Made by a program: the position numbers and the translations under genes. A model generated the notes under the pieces. That model made no database searches. It saw only the letters and a list, made by a program, of their open reading frames with translations, and was not told the DNA's origin. Positions 8,050 through 16,377 of a stretch of DNA of 51,856 nucleotides are shown here, piece after piece. Source of the stretch: SICU01 sp038045445 (lineage in GTDB: Archaea; Nanobdellota; Nanobdellia; Pacearchaeales; GW2011-AR1); the NCBI GenBank assembly GCA_038045445.1, contig JBBSYC010000013.1, forward strand, positions 1 to 51,856, written 5' to 3'. Within the stretch, counting starts at the first letter, position 1. Each line of letters opens with the position of its first letter.

Positions 8050-9220
8050 CATTCAATTTTTTAAGGAACTTGGGGCGAATGTCCAAGATAATGGAGATTC
8101 TCTTGAAATAACAGAAGTTCCTCAAAAATTTCAAAAATTTTATGGAAAAAATGAACCCTATCGGCTTGTATTTGATAAGGTTCTTAATGGTCCTGGGACA
8201 GAACTGATAACCCCTGAAAGTTATCTGCTCAAAATGATGAGGGCTTATTTGGATAATTCAGGGGATGCTGTTCTTCTTTCATTGAATTACAAGCTAAATG
8301 TTGATTCTTTTATAAAAGAAAATCTTGAACTTAAAAATTGTGCTCTAGTAAAAGCAACTACTGTAGCAAGTCATAATTTTTTGTTTAAATTTACATTTCA
8401 AACAACTTACAAATATCTTAATGAAGAAGAAAAATTAGTAAATGAGGTATATGTTGATGATGGTTCTATAATTTATCCAGACCTAACTAATTTTGTTATA
8501 TCTGATCTTAATAAGAAAGATATTGAAATAACTGAATTGAGGGATTATTACTCTCTTGCCAAGGAACATATTAAAGACTCCGTAAATAAAAAAACATCCT
8601 CTATTGCTGATGCTCTTGAAATTGATTTATCTAAGGAAATATCTAGGATGGCCTCTTATTATCAGCAACAGGTTAAGGAAATAGATGAACAAATTAATAA
8701 ACTAAATAACAATCAAAGTTCCAGGTCTAAAGACCCACTTGAACTTGAAAAACAAAAGTTGCAATTTGCGAGCGAGAGAGATTTATTTGTTCAAAACGAA
8801 CAGAAGAAGCACGCTCTTCGATTAAATACTAAATTAATAACTACTACTATTATAGATTATCCCGTTTATTCTATAGAAGCGTTCTTTAAGTCTGGAGTTG
8901 TCACCAGATTGGTTATTATCAAATTTGACCCATTAAAAAACAAGATAGAATTACCATTGTGTGACTTGTGCAAGAACCCTTTAACAGAAATAATCTTATG
9001 TAATGGTAGCCATCTCGTGTGTAGAAACTGTGGTGTTAGGTGTGAAGACTGCAATGAGATTTCTTGTGAAAATTGTTTAAAGAATAAATGTGCTGTGACA
9101 AAGAGAAAAATATGCAAACAATGTGGAAGAGTTTGTGTAAAATGCAAGCAATTCAAGAATAAGAGATTTATGGATGCTGATTCAATAAGGAGAAGTTTTA
9201 TTTGTAAGAATTGCTATTAG
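8024..9220 (+). CDS. Coiled-coil protein with C-terminal Cys-cluster, helicase partner
   Basis: The 398-aa protein overlaps the SNF2 helicase gene by 26 bp. Residues about 1-190 form an unrecognised alpha/beta domain and about 190-275 a charged coiled coil (DEQINKLNN and neighbours). The last about 90 residues hold many CxxC pairs (CDLC, CRNC, CEDC, CENC, CKQC, CVKC, CKNC), consistent with several zinc-binding modules. Helicase/zinc-protein pairs of this layout suggest a two-subunit DNA or transcription remodeller. The number of zinc sites is inferred. Confidence 0.75.
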   Translation: MDNQLRIFSIQFFKELGANVQDNGDSLEITEVPQKFQKFYGKNEPYRLVFDKVLNGPGTELITPESYLLKMMRAYLDNSGDAVLLSLNYKLNVDSFIKENLELKNCALVKATTVASHNFLFKFTFQTTYKYLNEEEKLVNEVYVDDGSIIYPDLTNFVISDLNKKDIEITELRDYYSLAKEHIKDSVNKKTSSIADALEIDLSKEISRMASYYQQQVKEIDEQINKLNNNQSSRSKDPLELEKQKLQFASERDLFVQNEQKKHALRLNTKLITTTIIDYPVYSIEAFFKSGVVTRLVIIKFDPLKNKIELPLCDLCKNPLTEIILCNGSHLVCRNCGVRCEDCNEISCENCLKNKCAVTKRKICKQCGRVCVKCKQFKNKRFMDADSIRRSFICKNCY

Positions 9221-9239
9221 CTTTTGTGCTTTTTAATTC

Positions 9240-9809
9240 TTAGAAATCTTTCTTTTTCTTTATATAATCTAATAACTCCTTGCTTATTCTTGGTTTTCCT
9301 TTTATTAAAGGATAGTAATATGGAAGATCTATTGACTCTATCTTGTTGATTGGAATTGTCAATTTGTTTTGGAAATTCATATCTTTTAGATTCTTTCCCT
9401 TTATTATGTGCTTTAACACATAAACTGCATTGTCTGTGCTGAACTGTTTCTTTCCAAGATTTCTTGCTTGTGCGTTTTTTAGTTTATTTGTAAGCTCTAC
9501 TTTTGTTCTCTTTTTTGGAGGGTAATCTCCTAGAATGCCTCCAATTATAAAATAGTTGAATGATTTTGCTTCTTTTGTAGTTAAAGTCTTTTTTGCATCT
9601 GGATCCAGCACACAGACACTATTTAGTTTCATTTTTTCTACAGATTTATGGTATATTTTACCTAAATTGGATAATTTATTTGTTTTTTGTTTAACGTTTG
9701 TAAACCAAAGATTATTCTTGGGAATAAAACTTGCAATGCTCTTGTATTCTAGAGTGCACCAGGACCATACTTTTGGTTCAAGATGTTCTATTATAATTGT
9801 TTGTTTCAT
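9240..9809 (-). CDS. SFM1-like SPOUT methyltransferase (DUF431)
   Basis: The 189-aa protein matches the SPOUT family typified by yeast SFM1, which methylates an arginine of ribosomal protein S3. Landmarks are I-I-E-H-L-E-P-K-V-W-S-W at the N-terminus, V-C-V-L-D-P-D-A-K-K-T-L, the SAM-knot-like I-G-G-I-L-G-D-Y-P-P-K-K-R-T, the segment R-N-L-G-K-K-Q-F-S-T-D-N-A-V, and a C-terminal G-K-P-R-I-S-K-E-L-L-D. By analogy it modifies a ribosomal protein or RNA. The family is shared by archaea and eukaryotes. It is convergent with the Cys-cluster gene. Confidence 0.85.
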   Translation of the reverse strand: MKQTIIIEHLEPKVWSWCTLEYKSIASFIPKNNLWFTNVKQKTNKLSNLGKIYHKSVEKMKLNSVCVLDPDAKKTLTTKEAKSFNYFIIGGILGDYPPKKRTKVELTNKLKNAQARNLGKKQFSTDNAVYVLKHIIKGKNLKDMNFQNKLTIPINKIESIDLPYYYPLIKGKPRISKELLDYIKKKKDF

Positions 9810-9878
9810 TTATAAGGTACATGTCATCGACATAGCCAAGATTTATATATTTAACTTGAATTATGTTTGAATAGAAGC

Positions 9879-10382
9879 ATGGCTGAAAAAGATATAGTTA
9901 TAAAAGAGAAATTTAAGTATTCTGGTTATGGCGATTTTAAGGGAACTTACTCTTATGCTCATGATTGGCTGAAACAGGAGCAGTACTCCGTTGTAGAGGA
10001 CCAATATACTGAAAAGGTTAAGCCTAATGCTAAAGATGTTGATGTTGTATGGAAGGCTTCTAAGAAAATTACAGATTATTTTAAGATTGAATTAGACCTT
10101 AGGTGGAGAATACTTGGAATGGAGGATGTGGAGGTGGAGATAGATGGAAAAAAGAAGAAAATGAATAAGTTTATGGAACTAGGCATTGAGATTAAAGGAA
10201 CTTTAATTAAAGATTATCAAAATGACTGGAATAAGTCTGCTACTACTAAATTTTTTAAAGAACTTTATAATAAGTTCGTCATTCCTGATAGGACTGAAAA
10301 GATGAAAGAGAGGGTTGAAAAGGACGTTCAGGACTTCAAAGAAGAGATGAAAGCTCTTTTAGAATTAACTGGAAAGAAATAG
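9879..10382 (+). CDS. Conserved-looking soluble protein of unknown function
   Basis: The 167-aa charged protein is not one I recognise. It has an aromatic-rich N-terminal part (K-Y-S-G-Y-G-D-F-K-G-T-Y-S-Y-A-H-D-W) and a long helical, lysine-rich C-terminus. I chose the ATG at 9879 over an in-frame TTG at 9867, because a TATA-like ATTTATATATTTAA (9841-9854) sits about 30 nt upstream of this ATG. It is divergent from the SFM1-like gene. No catalytic motif or membrane segment is visible. Confidence 0.7.
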   Translation: MAEKDIVIKEKFKYSGYGDFKGTYSYAHDWLKQEQYSVVEDQYTEKVKPNAKDVDVVWKASKKITDYFKIELDLRWRILGMEDVEVEIDGKKKKMNKFMELGIEIKGTLIKDYQNDWNKSATTKFFKELYNKFVIPDRTEKMKERVEKDVQDFKEEMKALLELTGKK

Positions 10383-10424
10383 TTGGTTTGCAATAATGTT
10401 TAAATAGAAAACCAGACCAACGAG

Positions 10425-11798
10425 ATGATGAATTCCAAGTATATTTTATTGTTTTCCGTTTTATTTTTGATTTCTTTCGTAAGTGCAGCTGATTTGGAAG
10501 TCATAGTTTTAGAAAAAAATGAAATTATAATTACAGAACTTGAGAGAACTAATGCTACTTTTAAGTTAAGTATAACTAATAATGGAGACTCCGATGAGTT
10601 TCAGATTTACTCTCTTGTTAGTGTTGCAATGCATCCAAAAGAATTCTTTAAGATAAACCATGGCGAAACTTTGATTTTAGATGTTGTCGCCGTTCCATTT
10701 AAGGAAATTATTTCTAGTAAAAAGGGCATTTATGCATTTGAATATCAGATTAAAGGTAAGGAGACTGGTTTTTTCAAAGATACTCTTGCTTTGAGAATTT
10801 TTGATGTTAAGGATGCAGTGGCTGTAACTATTAACGATATTCCTCTTAATGCCACTAAGGTTGAGATGATTTTAAGAAATAAGGAAAATATTAAAATAGA
10901 CAACCTTAAGATTGTTGCAGAGTCAAATTTCTTTGAATTTTCTGAAACTTTTGACTTGGATGGAAAACAGGATAAGGTCTTCGAAATACCAATAATACTT
11001 GAAAATAAGATATCTGCTGGAGACTATGAGGCTGAAATCATATACGAGCTTAATGATATAAAGTCATCTGTAATTTTGCCTATAAGATATCTTGAGACCA
11101 CCGGGATTTCAGTTTATGAATCTACATCTGGTTTTATAATTAAAAAAACAAATATAACTAAGACTAATGAAGGCAATGTTCCTGCGGTTGCATTAATAGA
11201 TGTTCGCAAAAACGTTCTGACAAGACTGTTTACTGTATATTCAGACAGACCGACTGCGAGTGAACGTAGGGGTCTTTTTGTCGATTATTCCTGGGAAAAA
11301 GAAATGGGGGTAGGGGAGTCTTATACTGTAAGTATAACTACAAATTACACCCTCCCCTTCATAATCATTTTGTTGATAGCCATAGTAGGATTGTTTGCTA
11401 AATTTGTTGTCACTGGAAAAATATCTGTCCGTAAGAGTGTTTCTTTAGTCAAGACTAAAGGTGGAGAGCTTGCTTTGAAGATAAATCTTAGAGTGAAATC
11501 AAGAGCAGATTTAAAGAATGTTGTAATCTCTGATAGAATACCAGGGCATGCTAAACTTTTCAACAAATTCGGAATTCAACCACATAGAATTGACGAGCAA
11601 TCAAGAAAGATAGAATGGGATATATCTTATCTTAACGCAGGAGAAGAGAGGATGTTTTCATACATAATATATTCAAAGATAAATATAGTTGGTAGTTTTG
11701 AGCTTCCTGCTGCAAGTGTTTCTTTTGACTATGATGGCAAGAGAGAACATGCCTTCTCGAATAAGACTCATTTTGCTGCAGAGACGAGTGAGAATTAG
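10425..11798 (+). CDS. Secreted membrane-anchored protein with beta domains
   Basis: The 457-aa protein starts with a signal peptide (M-M-N-S-K-Y-I-L-L-F-S-V-L-F-L-I-S-F-V-S-A). An extracytoplasmic beta-rich region of about 280 residues follows, resembling tandem Ig-like/CARDB-type domains. One membrane helix (F-I-I-I-L-L-I-A-I-V-G-L-F-A at about 310-330) leads to a cytoplasmic C-terminal part with a DUF11-like pattern (D-L-K-N-V-V-I-S-D-R-I-P). It is probably a cell-envelope protein. A TATA-like GTTTAAATAG lies about 25 nt before the start. Function unknown. Confidence 0.75.
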   Translation: MMNSKYILLFSVLFLISFVSAADLEVIVLEKNEIIITELERTNATFKLSITNNGDSDEFQIYSLVSVAMHPKEFFKINHGETLILDVVAVPFKEIISSKKGIYAFEYQIKGKETGFFKDTLALRIFDVKDAVAVTINDIPLNATKVEMILRNKENIKIDNLKIVAESNFFEFSETFDLDGKQDKVFEIPIILENKISAGDYEAEIIYELNDIKSSVILPIRYLETTGISVYESTSGFIIKKTNITKTNEGNVPAVALIDVRKNVLTRLFTVYSDRPTASERRGLFVDYSWEKEMGVGESYTVSITTNYTLPFIIILLIAIVGLFAKFVVTGKISVRKSVSLVKTKGGELALKINLRVKSRADLKNVVISDRIPGHAKLFNKFGIQPHRIDEQSRKIEWDISYLNAGEERMFSYIIYSKINIVGSFELPAASVSFDYDGKREHAFSNKTHFAAETSEN

Positions 11799-11856
11799 CA
11801 TTTAGAAGAAGACTGTTAATTTACTCTTCTCGTTCGATTATCTATAAACTGACTAA

Positions 11857-11916
11857 TTTTGAACTCTCTTGCTCGACCTTCCTCACATGCTCGGAAACTC
11901 GCTGTGGAGTTCAAAA
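11857..11916. repeat. Inverted-repeat element, copy A of dispersed repeat
   Basis: The 10-bp arms TTTTGAACTC (11857-11866) and GAGTTCAAAA (11907-11916) enclose a 40-nt GC-richer core beginning TCTTGCTCGACC. A diverged copy of the core lies on the opposite strand at about 20335-20385, beside the tRNA genes. It may be a REP-like element or small RNA; no coding potential is seen. Confidence 0.55.
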
Positions 11917-11950
11917 TGGACTAGCGAAGACTTGATAGAAAAATATACAA

Positions 11951-12145
11951 TTAAGATTTTTTACGTTTATCAGGTCTTTTGAATATAACATAAGAAAATA
12001 AGAAAGCAATTACTAAACCAATTATAATTATACTTTTTGGGATATTTCCGATTGTAAATTGGTAAACTAAAATTAAAAGTGCAAGTATGTTAAAAGGTAT
12101 TATTAAACTTCCAGGTTTTTTTGAAGTGTCTACTACGGGAACCAT
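11951..12145 (-). CDS. Small two-helix membrane protein
   Basis: The 64-aa protein has two hydrophobic helices (I-P-F-N-I-L-A-L-L-I-L-V-Y and I-I-I-I-G-L-V-I-A-F-L-F-S-Y) and a basic tail (R-P-D-K-R-K-K-S), so the C-terminus probably faces the cytoplasm. No family recognised. It follows the IR element at 11857-11916. Coding status rests on the clean membrane topology. Confidence 0.5.
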   Translation of the reverse strand: MVPVVDTSKKPGSLIIPFNILALLILVYQFTIGNIPKSIIIIGLVIAFLFSYVIFKRPDKRKKS

Positions 12146-12215
12146 AATTTAATTATACAAAAAATCCTTTTTTAACCTTATTGCTCGATTCTCAAAATGG
12201 ACCGATCGATGCTGT

Positions 12216-12419
12216 ATGAAAACATATATTATTGGTAGAGATTACTTGGTTGGTTTAGGGATATATTTAACAAAAAATAAAAAGTTCTTCTTTCACAATG
12301 GTAGGAACTATAATCAAAGCAAGATGTGGGAGTCATTTAAGGATGGGAAGGGATTAATATTTCTAGCAAAATCTGAAGAAGATTATGAGTTTGTTACCAA
12401 ATCCTTAAAGGAATTATAA
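12216..12419 (+). CDS. Small hypothetical protein
   Basis: The 67-aa soluble protein has an alternating beta/alpha pattern (K-T-Y-I-I-G-R-D-Y-L-V, G-L-I-F-L-A-K-S-E-E-D-Y-E-F-V). I recognise no family. It stands alone between two minus-strand genes. Codon use looks like its neighbours, so it is probably real. Confidence 0.45.
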   Translation: MKTYIIGRDYLVGLGIYLTKNKKFFFHNGRNYNQSKMWESFKDGKGLIFLAKSEEDYEFVTKSLKEL

Positions 12420-12461
12420 ATTTTTAATTTGATTTGCAATCAAGTTACTAAAGAATATAAT

Positions 12462-12743
12462 TTATTTGTAACTACTAATTCTTGGAATACGATTTGTGTT
12501 TCTTAGAAGTGACCAATATAACATTCTTTTTTGTGGATCTTGGTAACCTTCTGGTGGGAACATTGGAGCTCTGCAATTCATTAGTTCTTCATCAGTTACG
12601 GGCTCAGCTCCTATTTGCTTCATAAGTTCTTCAATTGTTCCTGAAAAATAAGTAGGATTAGATTCAACTTGAGTCTCTTTAGGAGCTACACAACCTGCAA
12701 GCAAAACTAAACTTAATGCTAAGGACTTTCTATTTTTCATCAT
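12462..12743 (-). CDS. Small lipoprotein
   Basis: The 93-aa protein begins with a basic n-region and hydrophobic stretch ending in a lipobox (S-L-V-L-L-A-G-C-V-A-P). It is therefore likely lipid-anchored on the outer face of the membrane through C18 or so. The mature part has no recognised domain and contains one further cysteine (N-C-R-A-P). A TATA-like stretch lies about 25 nt upstream on the minus strand. Confidence 0.6.
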   Translation of the reverse strand: MMKNRKSLALSLVLLAGCVAPKETQVESNPTYFSGTIEELMKQIGAEPVTDEELMNCRAPMFPPEGYQDPQKRMLYWSLLRNTNRIPRISSYK

Positions 12744-12814
12744 ATAACTCTAGAATTTTTGATATTTATAAATCTTTCCATTTTAATCACTACAAAGTAG
12801 TCTTCTTCTAAAAA

Positions 12815-12847
12815 TCTCTCTAATGATGACTCTGAAAAGTAGAGAGA
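12815..12847. terminator. Perfect 8-bp hairpin
   Basis: TCTCTCTA (12815-12822) and TAGAGAGA (12840-12847) enclose a 17-nt loop in the gap between the tRNA-Ala gene and the lipoprotein gene. It could end tRNA transcription or act in a small RNA. Nothing else is seen in this gap. Confidence 0.35.
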
Positions 12848-12900
12848 CTTTCAACTATCAAATCATATTATAAAAAATATAGATGTTTTATATTCCAAAA

Positions 12901-12971
12901 TGGACCCATCGAGAATCGAACTCGAATCTTTCGACTGCCAGCCGAAAATTTTACCATTAAACCATAGGCCC
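12901..12971 (-). tRNA. tRNA-Ala(GGC)
   Basis: The gene folds as a cloverleaf on the minus strand. Acceptor GGGCCTA pairs with TGGGTCC and includes the G3-U70 pair that marks alanine tRNAs; the discriminator is A. The anticodon stem TTCGG/TCGAA holds loop CTGGCAG, giving anticodon GGC. The T-arm TCGAG/CTCGA holds TTCGATT. CCA is not encoded. No intron. A TATA-like TTTTATAAGG lies about 26 nt upstream. Confidence 0.93.
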
Positions 12972-13003
12972 CTAATACTAAAGAAAATTACATCCTTATA
13001 AAA

Positions 13004-13375
13004 TTATTCCACAGGCAACTGACAAGATGTAAAAGAACTTAATTGTTCCAATGAAAGTTCTCCTGACAAGGACTTACCATCTGGAAATACCCATGTTGGA
13101 TAGACCTTTATTCCTGCCTGATTACATACCGTTTTCTGCTCATTTGTGCCTGGAGTTGCACATTCAACATAATCTACATTCTTCCAGCTACTTCCAAACA
13201 ATTTCTTTTGTGCTTGACAATGAGGGCACCAATATGCCCCATACATCTTTGTGCCTTTTTCAGTGAGGCATTTGGCAAAATCATCGTATTTTCCTGAACC
13301 TGAAGATGATAACAGTATTGCTATTAAAATTATAAGAATTATAAATCCCATACCCCACCAGAATGCTTTTTTCAT
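13004..13375 (-). CDS. Membrane-anchored thioredoxin-like protein (CPHC)
   Basis: The 123-aa protein has an N-terminal membrane anchor (W-G-M-G-F-I-I-L-I-I-L-I-A-I-L-L) and a thioredoxin-like domain with the active site W-C-P-H-C and the cis-Pro region V-Y-P-T-W-V. It resembles the thioredoxin domains that accompany VKOR enzymes in disulfide formation (G-A-Y-W-C-P-H-C-Q-x-Q-K). It probably acts on the outer side of the membrane. No VKOR gene lies next to it here. Confidence 0.85.
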   Translation of the reverse strand: MKKAFWWGMGFIILIILIAILLSSSGSGKYDDFAKCLTEKGTKMYGAYWCPHCQAQKKLFGSSWKNVDYVECATPGTNEQKTVCNQAGIKVYPTWVFPDGKSLSGELSLEQLSSFTSCQLPVE

Positions 13376-13399
13376 GTTTTTTTTAAGAGATTTACATAT

Positions 13400-13663
13400 T
13401 TAAAATGATGTGCATGAAATTATTTCTTCTTCAAATTTTCTTTCCGATAAGCTTATGTATCCTCTGATTAAACTCAAAAGTCTATTTAAGGATTCTCTAT
13501 TTCCCCCACGCTTATTTCCCTCCAATTTTTTAAGTGCCCTTTCTACTTTTTCATAATCTCTTTGAAGTTCAACTTGATCCGGAGATCCATATGGAAATAT
13601 TAAATCTTCTCCAAAAACTTCTCTCAACAATCTGTAATCATCTAAATTGTACAACGTACCCAT
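13400..13663 (-). CDS. Small helical hypothetical protein
   Basis: The 87-aa protein is charged and predicted helical (L-Q-R-D-Y-E-K-V-E-R-A-L-K-K-L-E), with no membrane segment and no recognised motif. It lies upstream of the thioredoxin-like gene in the same direction and may share its transcript. It is divergent from the thermosome gene. Confidence 0.5.
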   Translation of the reverse strand: MGTLYNLDDYRLLREVFGEDLIFPYGSPDQVELQRDYEKVERALKKLEGNKRGGNRESLNRLLSLIRGYISLSERKFEEEIISCTSF

Positions 13664-13792
13664 TATATTTTCATAAAAATAGGGTTTAAAACCCTTTACC
13701 TTTTCAATTGTGTTGCATGGTTCCTAATTTACAACACGGTTCATTTTCCTCACCACAATAATCTTTAAAACATATCGTTTTTGATTGAGATT

Positions 13793-15397
13793 ATGGCGGA
13801 GAAACAACCAATCTATATATTACCTGAAAACGTTTCAAGAACTATTGGAAAAGAGGCTCAAAGGAATAATATACTTGCTGCTAAAATAATTGCTGATATT
13901 GTAAAAACTACTCTTGGTCCAAAGGGAATGGACAAGATGCTTGTTGATTCTACTGGAAATATAATTGTAACAAATGATGGGGTGACAATTTTGGAGGAAA
14001 TTCAACTTGACCATCCTGCTGCCAAGATGATTGCTGAAATAGCTAAGACACAGGAGAGTGAAGTTGGTGATGGCACAACAACAGTAGTCATGCTCGCCGG
14101 AAAATTGTTGGAAAATGCTGAAAGACTACTTGACAAGAAAATACATCCCACTGTAATAATAAAGGGGTATAGATTGGCTGCTGAAAGGGCCAAAACTATT
14201 CTTAATGAGATATCTGTTCCCGTTGATGATAAAAATGTTCTCAAACAGATTGCAATGACTGCAATGACTGGAAAAGGAGCCGAGAGTAATAGAGAACATC
14301 TTGCTGAAATGATTGTTCAGGGAATTGACCAGATTTCTTCTGGAAGAGAAATTGATATGGACTCTATAAAGATTGTTAAACAAAAAGGTAACTCTATAGA
14401 GGATAGCGAGCTTGTTCACGGAATTGTTCTTGACAAAGAAGCTGCAAATGAGTCCATGCCTAAAAAGATAGAGAACGCCTCAATTTTAATGATAGATTTT
14501 CCTTTAGAGCTTAAAAATCCAGAAACAGAGACTAAAATTTCAGTATCGACTCCGGAACAACTTCAGCAATTTATTTCTTCTGAAGAGATTGCCTTAAGAG
14601 ATATGACTTCTAGAGTAATAAATTCTGGATGTAAGGTTGTTTTCTGTCAAAAGGGTATAGACGATGTTGCGCAATATTTTTTAGCAAAGGCTGGAATTAT
14701 GGCATATAGGAGAGTTGCTAAATCGGATATTGAAAAGTTATCTAGAGCAACTTCTGGAAAAATTATTTCTAGCATTCAGGAAATACGTAAGGAAGATTTA
14801 GGATTTGCGTCAATTATAGAACAAGTAAAGAAAGGAGATAATACTATGACTTATGTTAGAGGATGTAAGAATCCTAAATCTGTTACTATACTTTTGCGTG
14901 GAAGCACAGACCATGTTCTTGATGAGGTTGAAAGGGCTGTAAAGGATGGTCTTGGAGATGTTTCTTCTGCCGTAAAGGATGGAAAGGTTGTCTCTGGAGG
15001 GGGTGCAGTTGAAATGGAACTTGCTAAAAGGTTGAGACAATATGCTCGTACTCTTGAAGGTCGTGAACAATTGGCTGTTGATGAGTTTGCATCTGCACTT
15101 GAGTATGTTCCAGAGACTCTTGCTGAAAACGCTGGTCTTGACCCTGTGAATATAATGACTGAACTTAAACAGAAGCATGAGTCAGGTTTTGCTAGAGATG
15201 GAATAAATCTATTCAATAATAAGGTAGAAGATTGTCTTGCTGCAGGTATTGTTGAACCCCTGCGTGTTAAGATGCAGGCTGTTGCGTCTTCTTCCGAAGT
15301 TGCTACAATGATACTTAGAATAGACGATGTTTTGGCTTCTTCTGGAACAAGAGTAAATTCTTTTTCAAAACCTAATCCTTACGAAGGCATGGAATAA
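13793..15397 (+). CDS. Thermosome (group II chaperonin) subunit
   Basis: The 534-aa subunit forms the archaeal double-ring ATP-dependent folding machine. Signatures include T-L-G-P-K-G-M-D-K-M-L-V, T-N-D-G-V-T-I-L, the nucleotide-binding V-G-D-G-T-T-T-V-V, the apical/helical-protrusion region in the middle, and G-G-G-A-V-E-M-E-L near residue 400. It ends at N-P-Y-E-G-M-E, without the Gly/Met-rich tail many thermosomes have. The ATG at 13793 is preferred over an in-frame TTG 12 nt upstream; an AT-rich TATA-like AATCTTTAAAAC lies about 25-30 nt before it. Confidence 0.97.
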   Translation: MAEKQPIYILPENVSRTIGKEAQRNNILAAKIIADIVKTTLGPKGMDKMLVDSTGNIIVTNDGVTILEEIQLDHPAAKMIAEIAKTQESEVGDGTTTVVMLAGKLLENAERLLDKKIHPTVIIKGYRLAAERAKTILNEISVPVDDKNVLKQIAMTAMTGKGAESNREHLAEMIVQGIDQISSGREIDMDSIKIVKQKGNSIEDSELVHGIVLDKEAANESMPKKIENASILMIDFPLELKNPETETKISVSTPEQLQQFISSEEIALRDMTSRVINSGCKVVFCQKGIDDVAQYFLAKAGIMAYRRVAKSDIEKLSRATSGKIISSIQEIRKEDLGFASIIEQVKKGDNTMTYVRGCKNPKSVTILLRGSTDHVLDEVERAVKDGLGDVSSAVKDGKVVSGGGAVEMELAKRLRQYARTLEGREQLAVDEFASALEYVPETLAENAGLDPVNIMTELKQKHESGFARDGINLFNNKVEDCLAAGIVEPLRVKMQAVASSSEVATMILRIDDVLASSGTRVNSFSKPNPYEGME

Positions 15398-15422
15398 CTT
15401 TGAAAAACATTTAATGAGAGAT

Positions 15423-16094
15423 TTACTTAACATATGGAAAGACTTTCTGAACTCCAAATGAACTTAATTCCCAATCTTTTTGAACATCAAGGAACCCTAA
15501 AGAAAGTTCCTCTTCCAATGTAATCATTGGAAATTCTATTTGATTTGGAGAAGGTGTGAGTTGCAAGTTTCCTTCTTTTCTAGACATTTCTAATAATTTC
15601 TGATACTCTACATATTCCCTTTCTCCCGCTATGAAATTAACAAATACTTCAGGATTTTGAGCATTTGATAAAACCATTCTTCTAACAAGTGATTGGTTTC
15701 CATTTCTATTTCTGAAAATTCCATACATTATCTCTTCTTTAACTGGAATTATCTCTCCTCTTTCATCTATTAGAGGATTTCTAAACAAGTAAGACATATC
15801 TTGAAAATTGAATGCTACATTACTTGAAATAACACAGGAATCTTCAAAAACACCTATAATCTCTTCGGCACATTTTTTTGTTGCTTTATTTGGACTTTCT
15901 AAACCGCGATATGCTCCAACAATTAGCCTCCAAATTTCTTCAATGGAAGCTTGTCTAAATGATGGTCTTTCAGTTCCATATTTTGCTTTATGAATTTCAT
16001 TCCAAGTATTCCCTCTAACAGGTTTAGGATTGAATCTTAAATCTGCAACTCTTACTGATCCACCTTCGACTCTGAATTCCAAATTTTCATCCAT
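15423..16094 (-). CDS. Hypothetical soluble protein
   Basis: The 223-aa protein has no recognised family. It is mixed alpha/beta by eye, with no signal peptide or membrane helix and no obvious catalytic motif. It is convergent with the thermosome gene 25 bp away. Codon use resembles neighbouring genes, so it is probably real. Its position does not suggest a function. Confidence 0.55.
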   Translation of the reverse strand: MDENLEFRVEGGSVRVADLRFNPKPVRGNTWNEIHKAKYGTERPSFRQASIEEIWRLIVGAYRGLESPNKATKKCAEEIIGVFEDSCVISSNVAFNFQDMSYLFRNPLIDERGEIIPVKEEIMYGIFRNRNGNQSLVRRMVLSNAQNPEVFVNFIAGEREYVEYQKLLEMSRKEGNLQLTPSPNQIEFPMITLEEELSLGFLDVQKDWELSSFGVQKVFPYVK

Positions 16095-16141
16095 GGATCA
16101 AGAAAAATTATACTGTTTTTAAGTCTATCTCTTTAAAGGAG

Positions 16142-16327
16142 TTACACTTTAAAGTGCTTTTTTATTGACTTCTTATTAATCCACCAAAGTATCAATGCTG
16201 GAATAATAAAAGACCAATGAACTAGCAGGGCTAATGCAATAAACCCCAAGGCAACTAATGAGGTAATAATTATTTTTGGACTAGTTTTCTTCTTCATGAC
16301 TGATTTGTTGACCTTCCTCTTTTTCAT
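16142..16327 (-). CDS. Small basic membrane protein
   Basis: The 61-aa protein has a lysine/arginine-rich N-terminus (K-K-R-K-V-N-K-S-V-M-K-K-K), two closely spaced hydrophobic stretches and a basic tail. It is probably a two-helix membrane protein. No family recognised. It is divergent from the esterase gene at 16378. Confidence 0.5.
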   Translation of the reverse strand: MKKRKVNKSVMKKKTSPKIIITSLVALGFIALALLVHWSFIIPALILWWINKKSIKKHFKV

Positions 16328-16377
16328 ATTAATTAATGAAAAAGTGTATTTATATATTCATTGGATTTTAGGTTTGG

